A DNA stretch of 64,000 bases. Origin: Lachnospiraceae bacterium (GTDB lineage Bacteria; Bacillota; Clostridia; Lachnospirales; Lachnospiraceae). Below, piece after piece: positions 1-8,334 of the stretch. The position numbers and the translations under genes are program-made. How positions within the stretch are numbered: the first letter of the stretch is position 1; every line of letters begins with the position of its first letter. The notes under the pieces are model-generated. The model did no database searches, was not told where the DNA came from, and saw only the letters and a program-made list of their open reading frames with translations. The DNA is taken from contig JAFUFI010000006.1 of assembly GCA_017469945.1 (NCBI GenBank), forward strand, positions 62,001 through 126,000, written 5' to 3'.

Positions 1-860
1 ATAATAAGAACATCCTCCGCCTCAGCTCCCTTGGAAGCTGCGCACCCCTTATGGAAATCTATCGTACCTCTAAAAAGCTTTTTAGCATTTCCTTTAAGTA
101 CGCCGGAGGCCTTGATATTACTCTCGCTTCGGGGTCCGGTGTGGTCTGCGACATAGTTCATATCGAGGTTATCCTCTCCGTCAAGATCGTAAGCAAGATT
201 TGATTCGAATCTGCTTCTTGCCCCCTCTAAGGAACTGAAGGCGCCGTAGGCGCAGCTTTTTCCGCCAAGTATAAGCTGGATAAGCTTAAAGCTTCCGTCC
301 TCTTTTACGTTTCCGCCTATATCGTTGTAAAATCTGCAACTTTTCTCAAGGGTCTGCACCTGTATAAGGGTAAGAGACGCGCCCTTTTCGATGCGGTATC
401 TACTCTGGATAAAGATTTCCGCTTCCCCCGCATCCTTGGAAGTAACAAACTGTATTACCGTAGCCGAAGTCCCGGGTCCTACTCTAAACTCCGAGATATT
501 TCCGAAGTTTCCCTTTGACGTATAGGTAAAGTCCTGGTATAAGGGCTTTTCGTATTTTACATCCTCTCCGAATTCATATACGATTAAAGGAGCTCCGCTC
601 TTTCCAAGCTCCCCCGCAAACTCTCCTCCAAAGCCTGTTCTTAAACCTTTTCCGAAGGAAGGTCTTGATCCCATTTCCGGAGTTAAATTCTCCGGATTTA
701 CTTCGTCACTGTCGTAACCTACGGTTAGCGTCTTTTTACAGACTCCTTCAGGTATTTCCTCTTTGTATTCATATTCCTCAAAGTCAAAATCTATCTCCGC
801 CTCGCAATCGTTCATACGAAGCTTATTCCAGGTTTTGACCGGAAGTGTGTTTATCTTCAT
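1..860 (-). CDS. sufD: SufD-type Fe-S cluster assembly protein, cut by window edge
   Basis: Cytoplasmic partner of SufB and SufC in the SUF scaffold that builds iron-sulfur clusters. The reading frame stays open from the ATG at 860 to base 1 (about 286 codons), so the C-terminus lies outside the window. The visible end has the SufB/SufD beta-helix signature: DHTGPRSESN followed by KLFRGTIDFHKGC. Its ATG overlaps the TGA of sufB (TGATG), so the two are translationally coupled in a 1:1 complex. I call it SufD rather than a second SufB because it is shorter before the core and follows a complete sufB. Confidence 0.9.
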   Translation of the reverse strand, partial: MKINTLPVKTWNKLRMNDCEAEIDFDFEEYEYKEEIPEGVCKKTLTVGYDSDEVNPENLTPEMGSRPSFGKGLRTGFGGEFAGELGKSGAPLIVYEFGEDVKYEKPLYQDFTYTSKGNFGNISEFRVGPGTSATVIQFVTSKDAGEAEIFIQSRYRIEKGASLTLIQVQTLEKSCRFYNDIGGNVKEDGSFKLIQLILGGKSCAYGAFSSLEGARSRFESNLAYDLDGEDNLDMNYVADHTGPRSESNIKASGVLKGNAKKLFRGTIDFHKGCAASKGAEAEDVLI

Positions 861-2269
861 CAGCCGATACTTCCTTTCATTTCAAGGGTGATGAGATTGT
901 TCATCTCTACCGCGTACTCAAGAGGCAGCTCCTTGCTTACATTGTCCGCAAAGCCTCTTACTATAAGGGCTCTCGCTTCCTCCTCCGAAAGTCCGCGGCT
1001 CATAAGATAAAACACGGTCTCATCGCTGATTCTTCCAATCTTTGCCTCATGTCCGACGTCTGCGTCAGCGCATCGTACATCCATGGCGGGGATTGTATCC
1101 GACCTGCTGATATCGTCAACCATCAAAGACTCGCAGGATACCGCTGACTTGCTGCCCTTTGCCTTCGCTCCGATGACTACGGCGCTTCTGAAAGTATTTA
1201 TACCTCCATCCTTACTGATGGACCTTGTATTTACGTATGACGATGTCTCCGGCGCATTATGTACGATCTTTGTTCCCGTATCAAGGTTTTGTCCGTTTCC
1301 GGCAAATGTAACTCCGGTAAACTCGCTCCTTGCACCCTTTCCGTTAAGAACGCTCATCGGATAGAGATAAGAAACATGGGATCCGAAAGAGCCCGATATC
1401 CACTCGATCTTTCCGCCTTCGTCAACGATGGCTCTCTTGGTATTAAGGTTGTACATATTTTTCGACCAGTTCTCTATTGTAGAGTAGCGAAGGGTCGCAT
1501 TCTTTCCCACAAAGAGCTCAACACATCCCGCATGCAGATTGGCCACATTGTACTTAGGGGCTGAGCAGCCTTCGATAAAGTGAAGGTACGCGTCATCTTC
1601 AACTATTATCAGCGTGTGCTCGAACTGTCCCGCTCCCTTGGCGTTTAATCTAAAGTACGACTGAAGGGGAATATCAAGATGAACTCCCTTAGGCACATAA
1701 ACAAAGGATCCGCCGGACCAGACTGCTCCGTGAAGAGCGGCGAATTTATGATCCGTAGGCGGGACAAGAGTCATAAACTTTTCCTTTATAAGCTCTGCGT
1801 ACTCCCCGCGAAGCGCGCTCTCAATATCCGTGTAAACAACGCCTCTTTCGGATACTTCCTTGCGGACGTTATGGTATACAAGTTCCGAGTCGTACTGAGC
1901 TCCGACTCCCGCAAGGGACTTTCTCTCCGCTTCGGGAATACCCAGTCTCTCGAAAGTATCTTTTATATCCTCGGGAACATCGTCCCAATTTGTCTGCATT
2001 CTCTTTGTGTTGGGTCTAACGTATGTAACTATATGTTCCATATCCAGCCCGTCTATGGAAGGCCCCCAGTCCGGAACCGGGATTTCGTTGTAGATCCCTA
2101 GGGATTTAAGGCGAAACTCCCGCATCCAGTCAGGATCGTTTTTTTCGTCTGAAATCTTACCTACGATCTTTTCGGTAAGTCCCTCTTCTACCTTGTATGC
2201 ATCTTCATCCGCGTACCTGAAATCATAGATACTGCGGTCTATATCTTCTACTTGTGTTTTCTCTTTCAT
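860..2269 (-). CDS. sufB: Fe-S cluster assembly protein SufB
   Basis: Core scaffold subunit of the SUF system; with SufC (ATPase) and SufD it assembles [Fe-S] clusters in the cytoplasm. The product is 469 residues, normal for the family. It carries typical SufB blocks: YVPKGVHLDIPLQSYFR near residue 195, the CSAPKYNVANLHAGCVELF segment near 236, and a C-terminal region with CESLMVDDISRSDTIP and the acid/His-rich GHEAKIGRISDE. It lies 30 bases after sufC and its stop overlaps the sufD start. A SufS cysteine desulfurase is probably further downstream, outside the window. Confidence 0.97.
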   Translation of the reverse strand: MKEKTQVEDIDRSIYDFRYADEDAYKVEEGLTEKIVGKISDEKNDPDWMREFRLKSLGIYNEIPVPDWGPSIDGLDMEHIVTYVRPNTKRMQTNWDDVPEDIKDTFERLGIPEAERKSLAGVGAQYDSELVYHNVRKEVSERGVVYTDIESALRGEYAELIKEKFMTLVPPTDHKFAALHGAVWSGGSFVYVPKGVHLDIPLQSYFRLNAKGAGQFEHTLIIVEDDAYLHFIEGCSAPKYNVANLHAGCVELFVGKNATLRYSTIENWSKNMYNLNTKRAIVDEGGKIEWISGSFGSHVSYLYPMSVLNGKGARSEFTGVTFAGNGQNLDTGTKIVHNAPETSSYVNTRSISKDGGINTFRSAVVIGAKAKGSKSAVSCESLMVDDISRSDTIPAMDVRCADADVGHEAKIGRISDETVFYLMSRGLSEEEARALIVRGFADNVSKELPLEYAVEMNNLITLEMKGSIG

Positions 2270-2299
2270 TTTTTCATCTCTTATAATGCAGTTTTAAAA

Positions 2300-3049
2300 C
2301 TACATGTTTTCATACTTTTCAAAGCCGTTCTCGTTTACTTCGCTGACAAGCTCGGGGCCGCCCTCGCTAACCACTCTGCCGTCCACTATAATATGGGTCT
2401 TGTCCACGTTAAGGGATTCAAGGATCTTTGTGGAATGAGTGATGATCATAAGAGCTCCGCCGACGGATTTGCGGTATTCCTCGATTCCCTTTGATACGAT
2501 ATGAACCGCATCGACGTCAAGTCCGGAGTCTGTCTCGTCAAGGATCGCAAGATCGGGCTTAAGCATTAAAAGCTGCAGTATTTCCGCCTTCTTTTTTTCT
2601 CCGCCGGAAAAGCCCACATTCAGGTCTCTGTCGGCATATCCCTCATCCATAGAAAGAAGCTTCATCGTCTCGGAAAGCTTCTTCTTAAAGTCCCAAAGTC
2701 TTATTCTCTCGCCGGTTTTAATCTCGAGAGATGTCTTTATAAAGTTGCTTAAGGTTATCCCGGGAACCTCTATCGGATTTTGAAAAGAAAGGAACATACC
2801 CATCTTTGCGATCTTGTCCGCCGATTCTTCGGTGATATCTTCGCCCTTAAAATAAACCTTTCCGCCTATTTTTTCGTACTCGGGGCTTCCGATAAGGGAT
2901 GAGCCGAGAGTCGACTTTCCGGCTCCGTTCGGTCCTAAGATGACATGAACCTCGCCTTCTCCCACCTCAAGGTTTAGACCTTTAAGGATCTCTTCTTCCT
3001 TCCCTTCAGCTTTAACTTTTAAATCTTCTACTTTCAACAACTGTGCCAT
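2300..3049 (-). CDS. sufC: Fe-S cluster assembly ATPase SufC
   Basis: ABC-type soluble ATPase that powers the SufBCD scaffold. The product is 249 residues, the usual length. Visible motifs are Walker A GPNGAGKST near residue 39, the signature FSGGEKKKAEI and Walker B LAILDETDSGLD. The ETDSGLD stretch and the extended region around the Q-loop (FLSFQNPIEVPG) distinguish SufC from transport ATPases. It is the first structural gene of the operon and follows the DUF134 gene by 68 bases. Confidence 0.97.
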   Translation of the reverse strand: MAQLLKVEDLKVKAEGKEEEILKGLNLEVGEGEVHVILGPNGAGKSTLGSSLIGSPEYEKIGGKVYFKGEDITEESADKIAKMGMFLSFQNPIEVPGITLSNFIKTSLEIKTGERIRLWDFKKKLSETMKLLSMDEGYADRDLNVGFSGGEKKKAEILQLLMLKPDLAILDETDSGLDVDAVHIVSKGIEEYRKSVGGALMIITHSTKILESLNVDKTHIIVDGRVVSEGGPELVSEVNENGFEKYENM

Positions 3050-3117
3050 TAATTCACAATGCTCCTCTTCTTATGTCCCTGTATCCTTGTTTTGCCTAAG
3101 CAGGTACAGCTTATCCT

Positions 3118-3471
3118 TTATTCTTTGCACGAACTTTTCTCGGTTTTGTTAAGCATTCCGCAAAGACAGTTTTTTGACGCATTTTCGCAGATAGAATAGT
3201 TTCCTCCGTCGATAAGCAGCTTTTTCCCGTTTACCAAAGCGTCCGCTATCTTCTTTCTCGCCCTTTCATAAACCTCCGTCACTGTAGTCCTTGAAATACG
3301 CATATGGGAAGCGCACTGCTCATGTGTAAGCCCCACATAATCCACCATCCTGACGGCTTCGAACTCGTCAAGAGTAAGTATGACTTCACTGTTTCCCTTT
3401 TGCTCTACAGGGCCAAACTCTCTGTATATAGGTTCTCTGCAGATTCTGCGATTTCTTTGAGGTCTCGGCAT
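3118..3471 (-). CDS. DUF134 family DNA-binding protein, probable regulator of the suf operon
   Basis: A 117-residue protein of the DUF134 family. The N-terminus MPRPQRNRRICREP and the segment LTLDEFEAVRMVDYVGLTHEQCA are characteristic. They are followed by a sigma-region-4-like helix-turn-helix (ASHMRISRTTVTEVYERARKKIA, about residues 55-80) and a C-terminal Cys cluster (CENASKNCLCGM) that could bind metal or an Fe-S cluster. It is first in the suf operon. By position I infer that it senses Fe-S or redox status and acts on the palindromes in its own promoter; no experiment is known to me for this protein. Confidence 0.85.
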   Translation of the reverse strand: MPRPQRNRRICREPIYREFGPVEQKGNSEVILTLDEFEAVRMVDYVGLTHEQCASHMRISRTTVTEVYERARKKIADALVNGKKLLIDGGNYSICENASKNCLCGMLNKTEKSSCKE

Positions 3472-3509
3472 AATCTATTCTCTCCTGAACACACTTAACA
3501 ATTTATTTC

Positions 3510-3553
3510 CGACATATGTCGATTATAGCACATGATATTGATAGGTCAATATC
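3510..3553 (-). promoter_or_regulatory. Promoter with two palindromes in front of DUF134-sufCBD
   Basis: On the minus strand, -35 TTGACC (3549-3544) and -10 TATAAT (3527-3522) are 16 bases apart. A perfect 8-base inverted repeat GATATTGA/TCAATATC (3534-3541 and 3546-3553, 4-base loop) covers the -35. A perfect 12-base palindrome CGACATATGTCG (3510-3521) abuts the -10 on its downstream side. Both are good operator candidates, most simply for the DUF134 protein or an Fe-S sensing repressor. The binding protein is inferred. Confidence 0.7.
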
Positions 3554-3587
3554 AAAAAAAATAAATATTTCATAAAATAAGAAACAC

Positions 3588-3596
3588 TGTTATAAT
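3588..3596 (+). promoter_or_regulatory. Extended -10 promoter just ahead of the ATG at 3604
   Basis: TGtTATAAT forms an extended -10. A start site about seven bases downstream would fall at the ATG, giving a leaderless or nearly leaderless message. No Shine-Dalgarno sequence precedes this ATG. Confidence 0.5.
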
Positions 3597-3603
3597 TCAG
3601 ATT

Positions 3604-5079
3604 ATGATGAACATACTTTTATACGAATACAAAAAACACAAAAAACTTATACTCGGATACCTGATAGCCTGCATGGTCCTTTCCTTTTTCGCGGGATCTA
3701 TGTTCGCAGAACGTCAGCAAAACGTATCCCTCGCGGGAGAGGTTTCCGCTTCGGAAAGCCTTGTTTCGCTTAATGACGCCATCTTAGGGGATAAGCTAAG
3801 CAATTTGGCCGGGGACTATTCGGGGTCGGTTTCAATATCCGCCGAGCCTTTTACCGCTCTGCTTTTTTTAAGTATTGTTTCAAATATCAATAAGCTTGCG
3901 GATAACCCTTTAAATATGCCGAGTCTTCCTTTGGACAAGCCATGGATCCTCGCTGTTATCGCTGTCTTTTTCGTGGCCAGTAAATTTATGAAATCCAACA
4001 GCTCTACCAGCGTATTCGGTATCTGCACCTTGGGCTATCTTGAAAAGTTTCTTGGTACGGCTTGTATCCTCGTTATAGGAATCATCAGCGTTGTTACCAT
4101 TTCATCCGGAGCGGGAAATGCCGTTGCAGCATCTTTAGACTCCTTACCTGGAGCAACCCTTTCCGGCTTAGGTGCCGCCGCGGAACCTGCCGGTTCCGGC
4201 AATATTTTTATCGGAGCTTTATCAGCGCTATTTTCCGCGATAATGGGCTTTCTTTCTCTTATCGTCAACTTTATAATCAAAACAGTTTTTAAAGGATTGG
4301 AAGCTCTCCAGGTAATCTTCGGAACCGTTCCTTTTGTGGCGTTTTTATGCGAGGCGGGAAAAGCGTTTCTTGTTCTTATACTTTGTGCGATAAACGTCTG
4401 GTTCCCTGTAGCAGGATACGTTCTTAACGTCATCTTCTTTATAGTATGCTGCCTGCTCTTTAGAGCCTGCTACTATGCATCAAAGTACTTTGAAAATATT
4501 TATTTCCTTCCCTTTATACACAAGATCTTCTCTATGCGGGATAAGACAGAGCTTATCCCTAAGCGTCTTCCTAAGAGACTTCGCAAAGCTTTAGAAGAAG
4601 GCAAAATGGATGTTACTTTTATCATCCCCGCCTATGTTAAAAGAAGGCACAGAAATTCAATCTTAAGGATCCGTCCCTTAAGACGTCTTTTTCTCATCCA
4701 TACAGACGACGGGAAAAATTTCCTCTTCTTTAAGAAATACAACAAGAATAGGAATTACTTCCTGCCCTTTGAATCAACGGATGAATCCGAGATGTTCTTA
4801 AGAAAAGGATTTACTCTTTACGAGATATACAGGTATCTTCCTACGGAAAAGAATCTTCAAAAGAAAAAGCCCGTTAAGGACTTTTCCCTTGTTTTTTCCA
4901 AGGATTATATCTCGCATATCGATACCATCATCTCGCTTACGGGATATACCGATATCCTTTCCGTAATCGAAGCCGAGAAGGCCGAAAAGAAGGAGCAAAG
5001 AGCCCTGCTTCGGGAACAGAAAACAGCCGAGATCATGGAAAAATTCGGCAAGCTTTTCTCCCGAAAGAAAAATGCCTAA
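3604..5079 (+). CDS. Uncharacterised multi-pass membrane protein
   Basis: A 491-residue protein I do not recognise. It begins with a membrane segment (LILGYLIACMVLSFFAG) and a hydrophilic stretch. Four to six more hydrophobic segments lie between about residues 85 and 295, some Gly/Ala-rich. A basic cytoplasmic C-terminal half of about 190 residues ends in a charged, probably coiled-coil tail (KAEKKEQRALLREQKTAEI). The start is the first of two consecutive ATG codons; neither has a ribosome site. It is divergent from the suf operon and not obviously grouped with trxB. No catalytic motif is seen. Confidence 0.7.
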   Translation: MMNILLYEYKKHKKLILGYLIACMVLSFFAGSMFAERQQNVSLAGEVSASESLVSLNDAILGDKLSNLAGDYSGSVSISAEPFTALLFLSIVSNINKLADNPLNMPSLPLDKPWILAVIAVFFVASKFMKSNSSTSVFGICTLGYLEKFLGTACILVIGIISVVTISSGAGNAVAASLDSLPGATLSGLGAAAEPAGSGNIFIGALSALFSAIMGFLSLIVNFIIKTVFKGLEALQVIFGTVPFVAFLCEAGKAFLVLILCAINVWFPVAGYVLNVIFFIVCCLLFRACYYASKYFENIYFLPFIHKIFSMRDKTELIPKRLPKRLRKALEEGKMDVTFIIPAYVKRRHRNSILRIRPLRRLFLIHTDDGKNFLFFKKYNKNRNYFLPFESTDESEMFLRKGFTLYEIYRYLPTEKNLQKKKPVKDFSLVFSKDYISHIDTIISLTGYTDILSVIEAEKAEKKEQRALLREQKTAEIMEKFGKLFSRKKNA

Positions 5080-5225
5080 TTATAAACAATTAATTAATTT
5101 TGAAATAAACGCTGGCTTTTTTGAAGATTAGTAAATATAATACAGATAATCTACAAATAAAACCTTCGATTGAACACACACTTGACAACACGGTTTTCGT
5201 TTTGCCCTATTAAGGAGGTTTAAAA

Positions 5226-6131
5226 ATGTTGGATTTAATAATTATCGGAAGTGGCCCTGCGGGATTATCCGCGGCTATCTATGGCATTCGTGCCAATTTA
5301 AATCTTCTCGTCATCGAGAAGGATTACGAGGGTACAGGTCAGATCGCCCTCAGCAGCAAGGTTGACAACTATCTCGGTTTACCCGGTCTCGACGGCTACA
5401 GCATGGGCGAACAGTTTAGGCAGCATGCCGTAGATTTCGGTGTCAATTTCCTTGAAGCTACTGTCACTGAGATTTCCCAGGATGCAAATGACAAACACTG
5501 GATCGTTAAGACTGCAGACGGAGCTGTTAACGAAGCTAAAGCTATTATTTATGCAGCCGGCGCCGTACACAGACATCTTGGCGTTCCCGGTGAAAACGAA
5601 TTTGCCGCTAAGGGCGTTTCCTACTGCGCTACCTGCGACGGTGCTTTCTACAGAGGAAAGGTTACCGCAGTTGTTGGCGGCGGAGATACCGCCCTTGATG
5701 ATGCGCTTTATCTTTCAGCCCTTTGTGAAAAGGTGTATCTCATCCACAGACGCGATGCTTTCCGCGCCGCAGAGATTACAGTAGACAGAGTAAGGAGCAA
5801 GGAAAACATCGAGCTTGTACTCAATTCACAGGTTGAAGAGATTCTTGGCTCAGACAGAGTTAATTCCGTAAGGCTTGTAGGCGGCAGAGTTCTTGATATC
5901 GACGGAATCTTCGTAGCTGCAGGTTCAGTACCCGTAAGCCGCGTTGTTCCCGAATGCGTAGAGAAAAATGAAGCCGGCTACATCGTTGCTGACGAAACCG
6001 GCGTAACTTCAGCCCCCGGATTCTTCGTAGCCGGAGATGTTCGTACAAAGGCTTTAAGACAGGTCGTAACCGCTGTTTCAGACGGAGCAAATACAGCTAC
6101 CGCAGCAGCACACTACATTGAAAATTTCTAA
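5226..6131 (+). CDS. trxB: Thioredoxin-disulfide reductase
   Basis: Flavoprotein that transfers electrons from NADPH to thioredoxin in the cytoplasm. The 301 residues include an N-terminal FAD-binding GSGPAG motif near residue 8, the redox-active CATC disulfide in SYCATCDGAF near residue 133, the NADPH-binding GGGDTALDDALYLS, and a C-terminal FAD motif FVAGDVRTKALRQ. The start follows TAAGGAGG at an eight-base spacing. It lies 47 bases before trxA, so the pair makes a complete thioredoxin system. Confidence 0.97.
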   Translation: MLDLIIIGSGPAGLSAAIYGIRANLNLLVIEKDYEGTGQIALSSKVDNYLGLPGLDGYSMGEQFRQHAVDFGVNFLEATVTEISQDANDKHWIVKTADGAVNEAKAIIYAAGAVHRHLGVPGENEFAAKGVSYCATCDGAFYRGKVTAVVGGGDTALDDALYLSALCEKVYLIHRRDAFRAAEITVDRVRSKENIELVLNSQVEEILGSDRVNSVRLVGGRVLDIDGIFVAAGSVPVSRVVPECVEKNEAGYIVADETGVTSAPGFFVAGDVRTKALRQVVTAVSDGANTATAAAHYIENF

Positions 6132-6178
6132 GACAAAGAAACTTTAAACTATTTTAGGAAAGATAAGAGGATATTAAA

Positions 6179-6493
6179 ATGGCAGAAATTACTTTAACTA
6201 TGGATAATTTTGAGGCAGAGGTTCTTAATTCCGATGTTCCCGTAATCGTTGACTTTTGGGCTACCTGGTGCGGACCCTGCAAGAAGCTAGGACCCATTAT
6301 CGCTCAGATTGCCGAGGAGAAGGCCGGAGTTGTTAAGGTTGGTAAGGTAAACGTTGACGAGCAGATGGCTCTTGCTTCAAAGTACAATATTATGAGCATC
6401 CCTACCGTAATCCTTTTTAAGGGCGGTCAGGCAACCACAACTTCCGTTGGATTTAAGTCAAAGGAAGAGCTTCTTGCCGCTTTTGGAATCTGA
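6179..6493 (+). CDS. trxA: Thioredoxin
   Basis: Small dithiol protein of 104 residues. It has the active site WCGPCKK near residue 31 and the conserved cis-proline region MSIPTVILFKGG near residue 75. It is reduced by the adjacent TrxB and in turn serves peroxidases, reductases and the like. The start follows AGAGGATATTAAA. A strong terminator begins 17 bases after the stop, so trxB-trxA is likely a two-gene unit. Confidence 0.97.
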   Translation: MAEITLTMDNFEAEVLNSDVPVIVDFWATWCGPCKKLGPIIAQIAEEKAGVVKVGKVNVDEQMALASKYNIMSIPTVILFKGGQATTTSVGFKSKEELLAAFGI

Positions 6494-6501
6494 TTGATAT
6501 G

Positions 6502-6510
6502 TGCTATAAT
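6502..6510 (+). promoter_or_regulatory. Extended -10 element overlapping the trxA terminator
   Basis: TGcTATAAT lies directly in front of the trxA terminator hairpin. A start about seven bases downstream (near 6517) would omit most of the left arm of the hairpin, so transcripts from here could escape it and feed the S4-domain gene at 6554. No convincing -35 is visible. Confidence 0.4.
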
Positions 6511-6540
6511 ATGCGGGAGCTTCGGCTCCCGCATTTTTTT
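6511..6540 (+). terminator. Rho-independent terminator after trxBA
   Basis: A perfect 10-base stem (ATGCGGGAGC with GCTCCCGCAT) closes a TTCG tetraloop and is followed by six or more T. It ends only 13 bases before the next start codon. Confidence 0.9.
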
Positions 6541-6553
6541 AGGAATTTTTACC

Positions 6554-7315
6554 ATGAACAATGACGAATTAAAGGTTTTGCAAAACCGTCTCCGCGACCT
6601 TGCGGAGCGCTCCTACAACCAAAACATCTACACCTTCAGCAGCTTCCTCTCCATCGGCGAGCAGGAGGCTTACTTTAGTCTGGAAAAAGAGCTTTCCTAC
6701 GCTTCTCCTCATCTTTACGGAGGATATGAGGGAGCGGAAAGAATGCTAGTCAGATTCGGAGACCCCGAAGCTCTCGGGTACGAAGCCGAAATTCCTATAG
6801 TTTGTATACATATCACCCCTTTAATGGAAAAATTTGCGGACAAGTTAAGCCATCGCGATTTCCTCGGAGCCCTTATGAACCTTGGTATCGAAAGAGATGT
6901 CCTCGGCGATATCAAAGCCGGAGAAAAGGAGGCCTATCTTTTCTGCCTTGATTCTATTTCTGAGTTTATCTGCGAAACTCTCGATAAAGTAAAACATACA
7001 AACGTTAAATGCTCTATTGTAAGCGAAAAAAGCGAGCTCCCCGAGGATATCCCTGAGGAGCTTACTGTGCAGGTTTCTTCCGCCAGAGCTGACGCTCTCA
7101 TATCTAAAGTCTTTAATCTGTCAAGAAACGATTCTTTAGAAATTTTTCGCGCCGGAAAGGTTTTCATAGGCGGCAGGCTTTGCGAGAACAATTCAAAAAC
7201 AGTATCTGAAGGCGATGTTATAAACGCCAGAGGCTACGGGAAATTCAAGATCTCCGGGCAGCCTAAGGTTACCAAAAAAGGTAAGCTTTCCATTACCGTA
7301 GACGTATATCGATAA
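6554..7315 (+). CDS. ylmH: YlmH-type RNA-binding S4 domain protein
   Basis: 253 residues with an N-terminal YlmH-like domain and a C-terminal S4 RNA-binding domain (SSARADALISKVFNLSR ... IFRAGKVFIGGRL, about residues 180-235). Proteins of this family bind stalled 50S-tRNA complexes in ribosome rescue, and the gene is often linked to cell-division loci; neither role can be tested here. The frame is open further upstream, but that part runs through the trxA terminator. The ATG at 6554 is therefore preferred, although its ribosome site is weak. Confidence 0.8.
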   Translation: MNNDELKVLQNRLRDLAERSYNQNIYTFSSFLSIGEQEAYFSLEKELSYASPHLYGGYEGAERMLVRFGDPEALGYEAEIPIVCIHITPLMEKFADKLSHRDFLGALMNLGIERDVLGDIKAGEKEAYLFCLDSISEFICETLDKVKHTNVKCSIVSEKSELPEDIPEELTVQVSSARADALISKVFNLSRNDSLEIFRAGKVFIGGRLCENNSKTVSEGDVINARGYGKFKISGQPKVTKKGKLSITVDVYR

Positions 7316-7464
7316 TCCGCACATTACCGGGAATCTGTAAGCGAAAGCCGTAGTAAAGACTTTTTGTAGTAGCCGTCTCCACCACTTTATGTGGTTTGTC
7401 AAGTCACGTCCAAAGTCGTATTATTCTCGTAGTTTCCTATAACGCACTTAACGAAAGGACTAAT

Positions 7465-8322
7465 ATGGCTATTAAAATACTTACAGATTCCGCTTCCGAT
7501 ATTACACAAAAAGAGGCTGAAAGCCATGGTATCACTGTAATTCCTTTGGTTGTTAATTTTGGAGAAGAATCCTTTAGAGACGGCGTAGACCTTGACCACA
7601 ACGGCTTTTATTCAAAGCTTATCGAGACAGACGAGTTTCCTAAAACGAGTCAGGTTCCTCCCTACGAATTTGAGGAATACTATAAAAAGCTGACCGAAAA
7701 CGGAGATGAGGTTCTTTGCATTACTCTTTCAAGTAAACTGTCAGGTTGTTTCCAAAGCGCCAATATTGCCGCGGAAGATTTCGGAGACAAAGTACGCGTC
7801 GTAGATTCGTTAAATGTAACCATCGGTCAGCGTATTCTTATAGAAATGGCCCTTGACCTTATAAGCAAAGGCCTATCCATAGACGAAATCGTAAAAATTA
7901 TCGAAGAAGAAAAAAAGCATATCCATCTCATTGCCCTTCTTGACACATTAGAATATCTTAAAAAAGGTGGTCGTATATCAGCAACCGTCGCTGCTGCAGG
8001 CACTTTGCTAAATATAAAACCCGTTGTATCCGTTGTCGATGGAGAAGTCATATTTCTTGGTATGGCAAGAGGGTCAAAAAACGGTAATAATAAGCTGATG
8101 GAACTTGTAAAAAAAGAGAACGGCATTAACTTTACAAAACCGCTCTCTTTAGCCTACACAGGGCACTCAAGAAATATGCTTGATAAATATCTTGAGGACT
8201 CAACCTCTATTTATGAAACATATATAAGTTCCGGAAAGGTACTGCCCATCCATACCGTTGGATGTACTATTGGTACACATATTGGGCCCGGCGCAATAGC
8301 CCTTGCCTTTTTTGCACCCTGA
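7465..8322 (+). CDS. DegV family fatty-acid-binding protein
   Basis: 285 residues beginning MAIKILTDSASDITQ, the DegV signature. The lipid-pocket motifs follow: TSQVPPYEFEEYY, LSSKLSGCFQSA and KKGGRISATVAAAG. DegV/FakB proteins bind a fatty acid and present it to the kinase FakA for phosphorylation; no fakA is visible here. The ATG at 7465 follows GAAAGGACTAAT; upstream in-frame codons have no ribosome site. It stands alone, convergent with the adenylate cyclase 12 bases away. Confidence 0.9.
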   Translation: MAIKILTDSASDITQKEAESHGITVIPLVVNFGEESFRDGVDLDHNGFYSKLIETDEFPKTSQVPPYEFEEYYKKLTENGDEVLCITLSSKLSGCFQSANIAAEDFGDKVRVVDSLNVTIGQRILIEMALDLISKGLSIDEIVKIIEEEKKHIHLIALLDTLEYLKKGGRISATVAAAGTLLNIKPVVSVVDGEVIFLGMARGSKNGNNKLMELVKKENGINFTKPLSLAYTGHSRNMLDKYLEDSTSIYETYISSGKVLPIHTVGCTIGTHIGPGAIALAFFAP

Positions 8323-8334
8323 TTATCTTTTTTA

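Noticed and set aside
6494..6553. Open frame extending the S4-domain protein 20 codons upstream
   Set aside because: It runs through the trxA terminator and has no ribosome site; the ATG at 6554 begins the recognisable protein.
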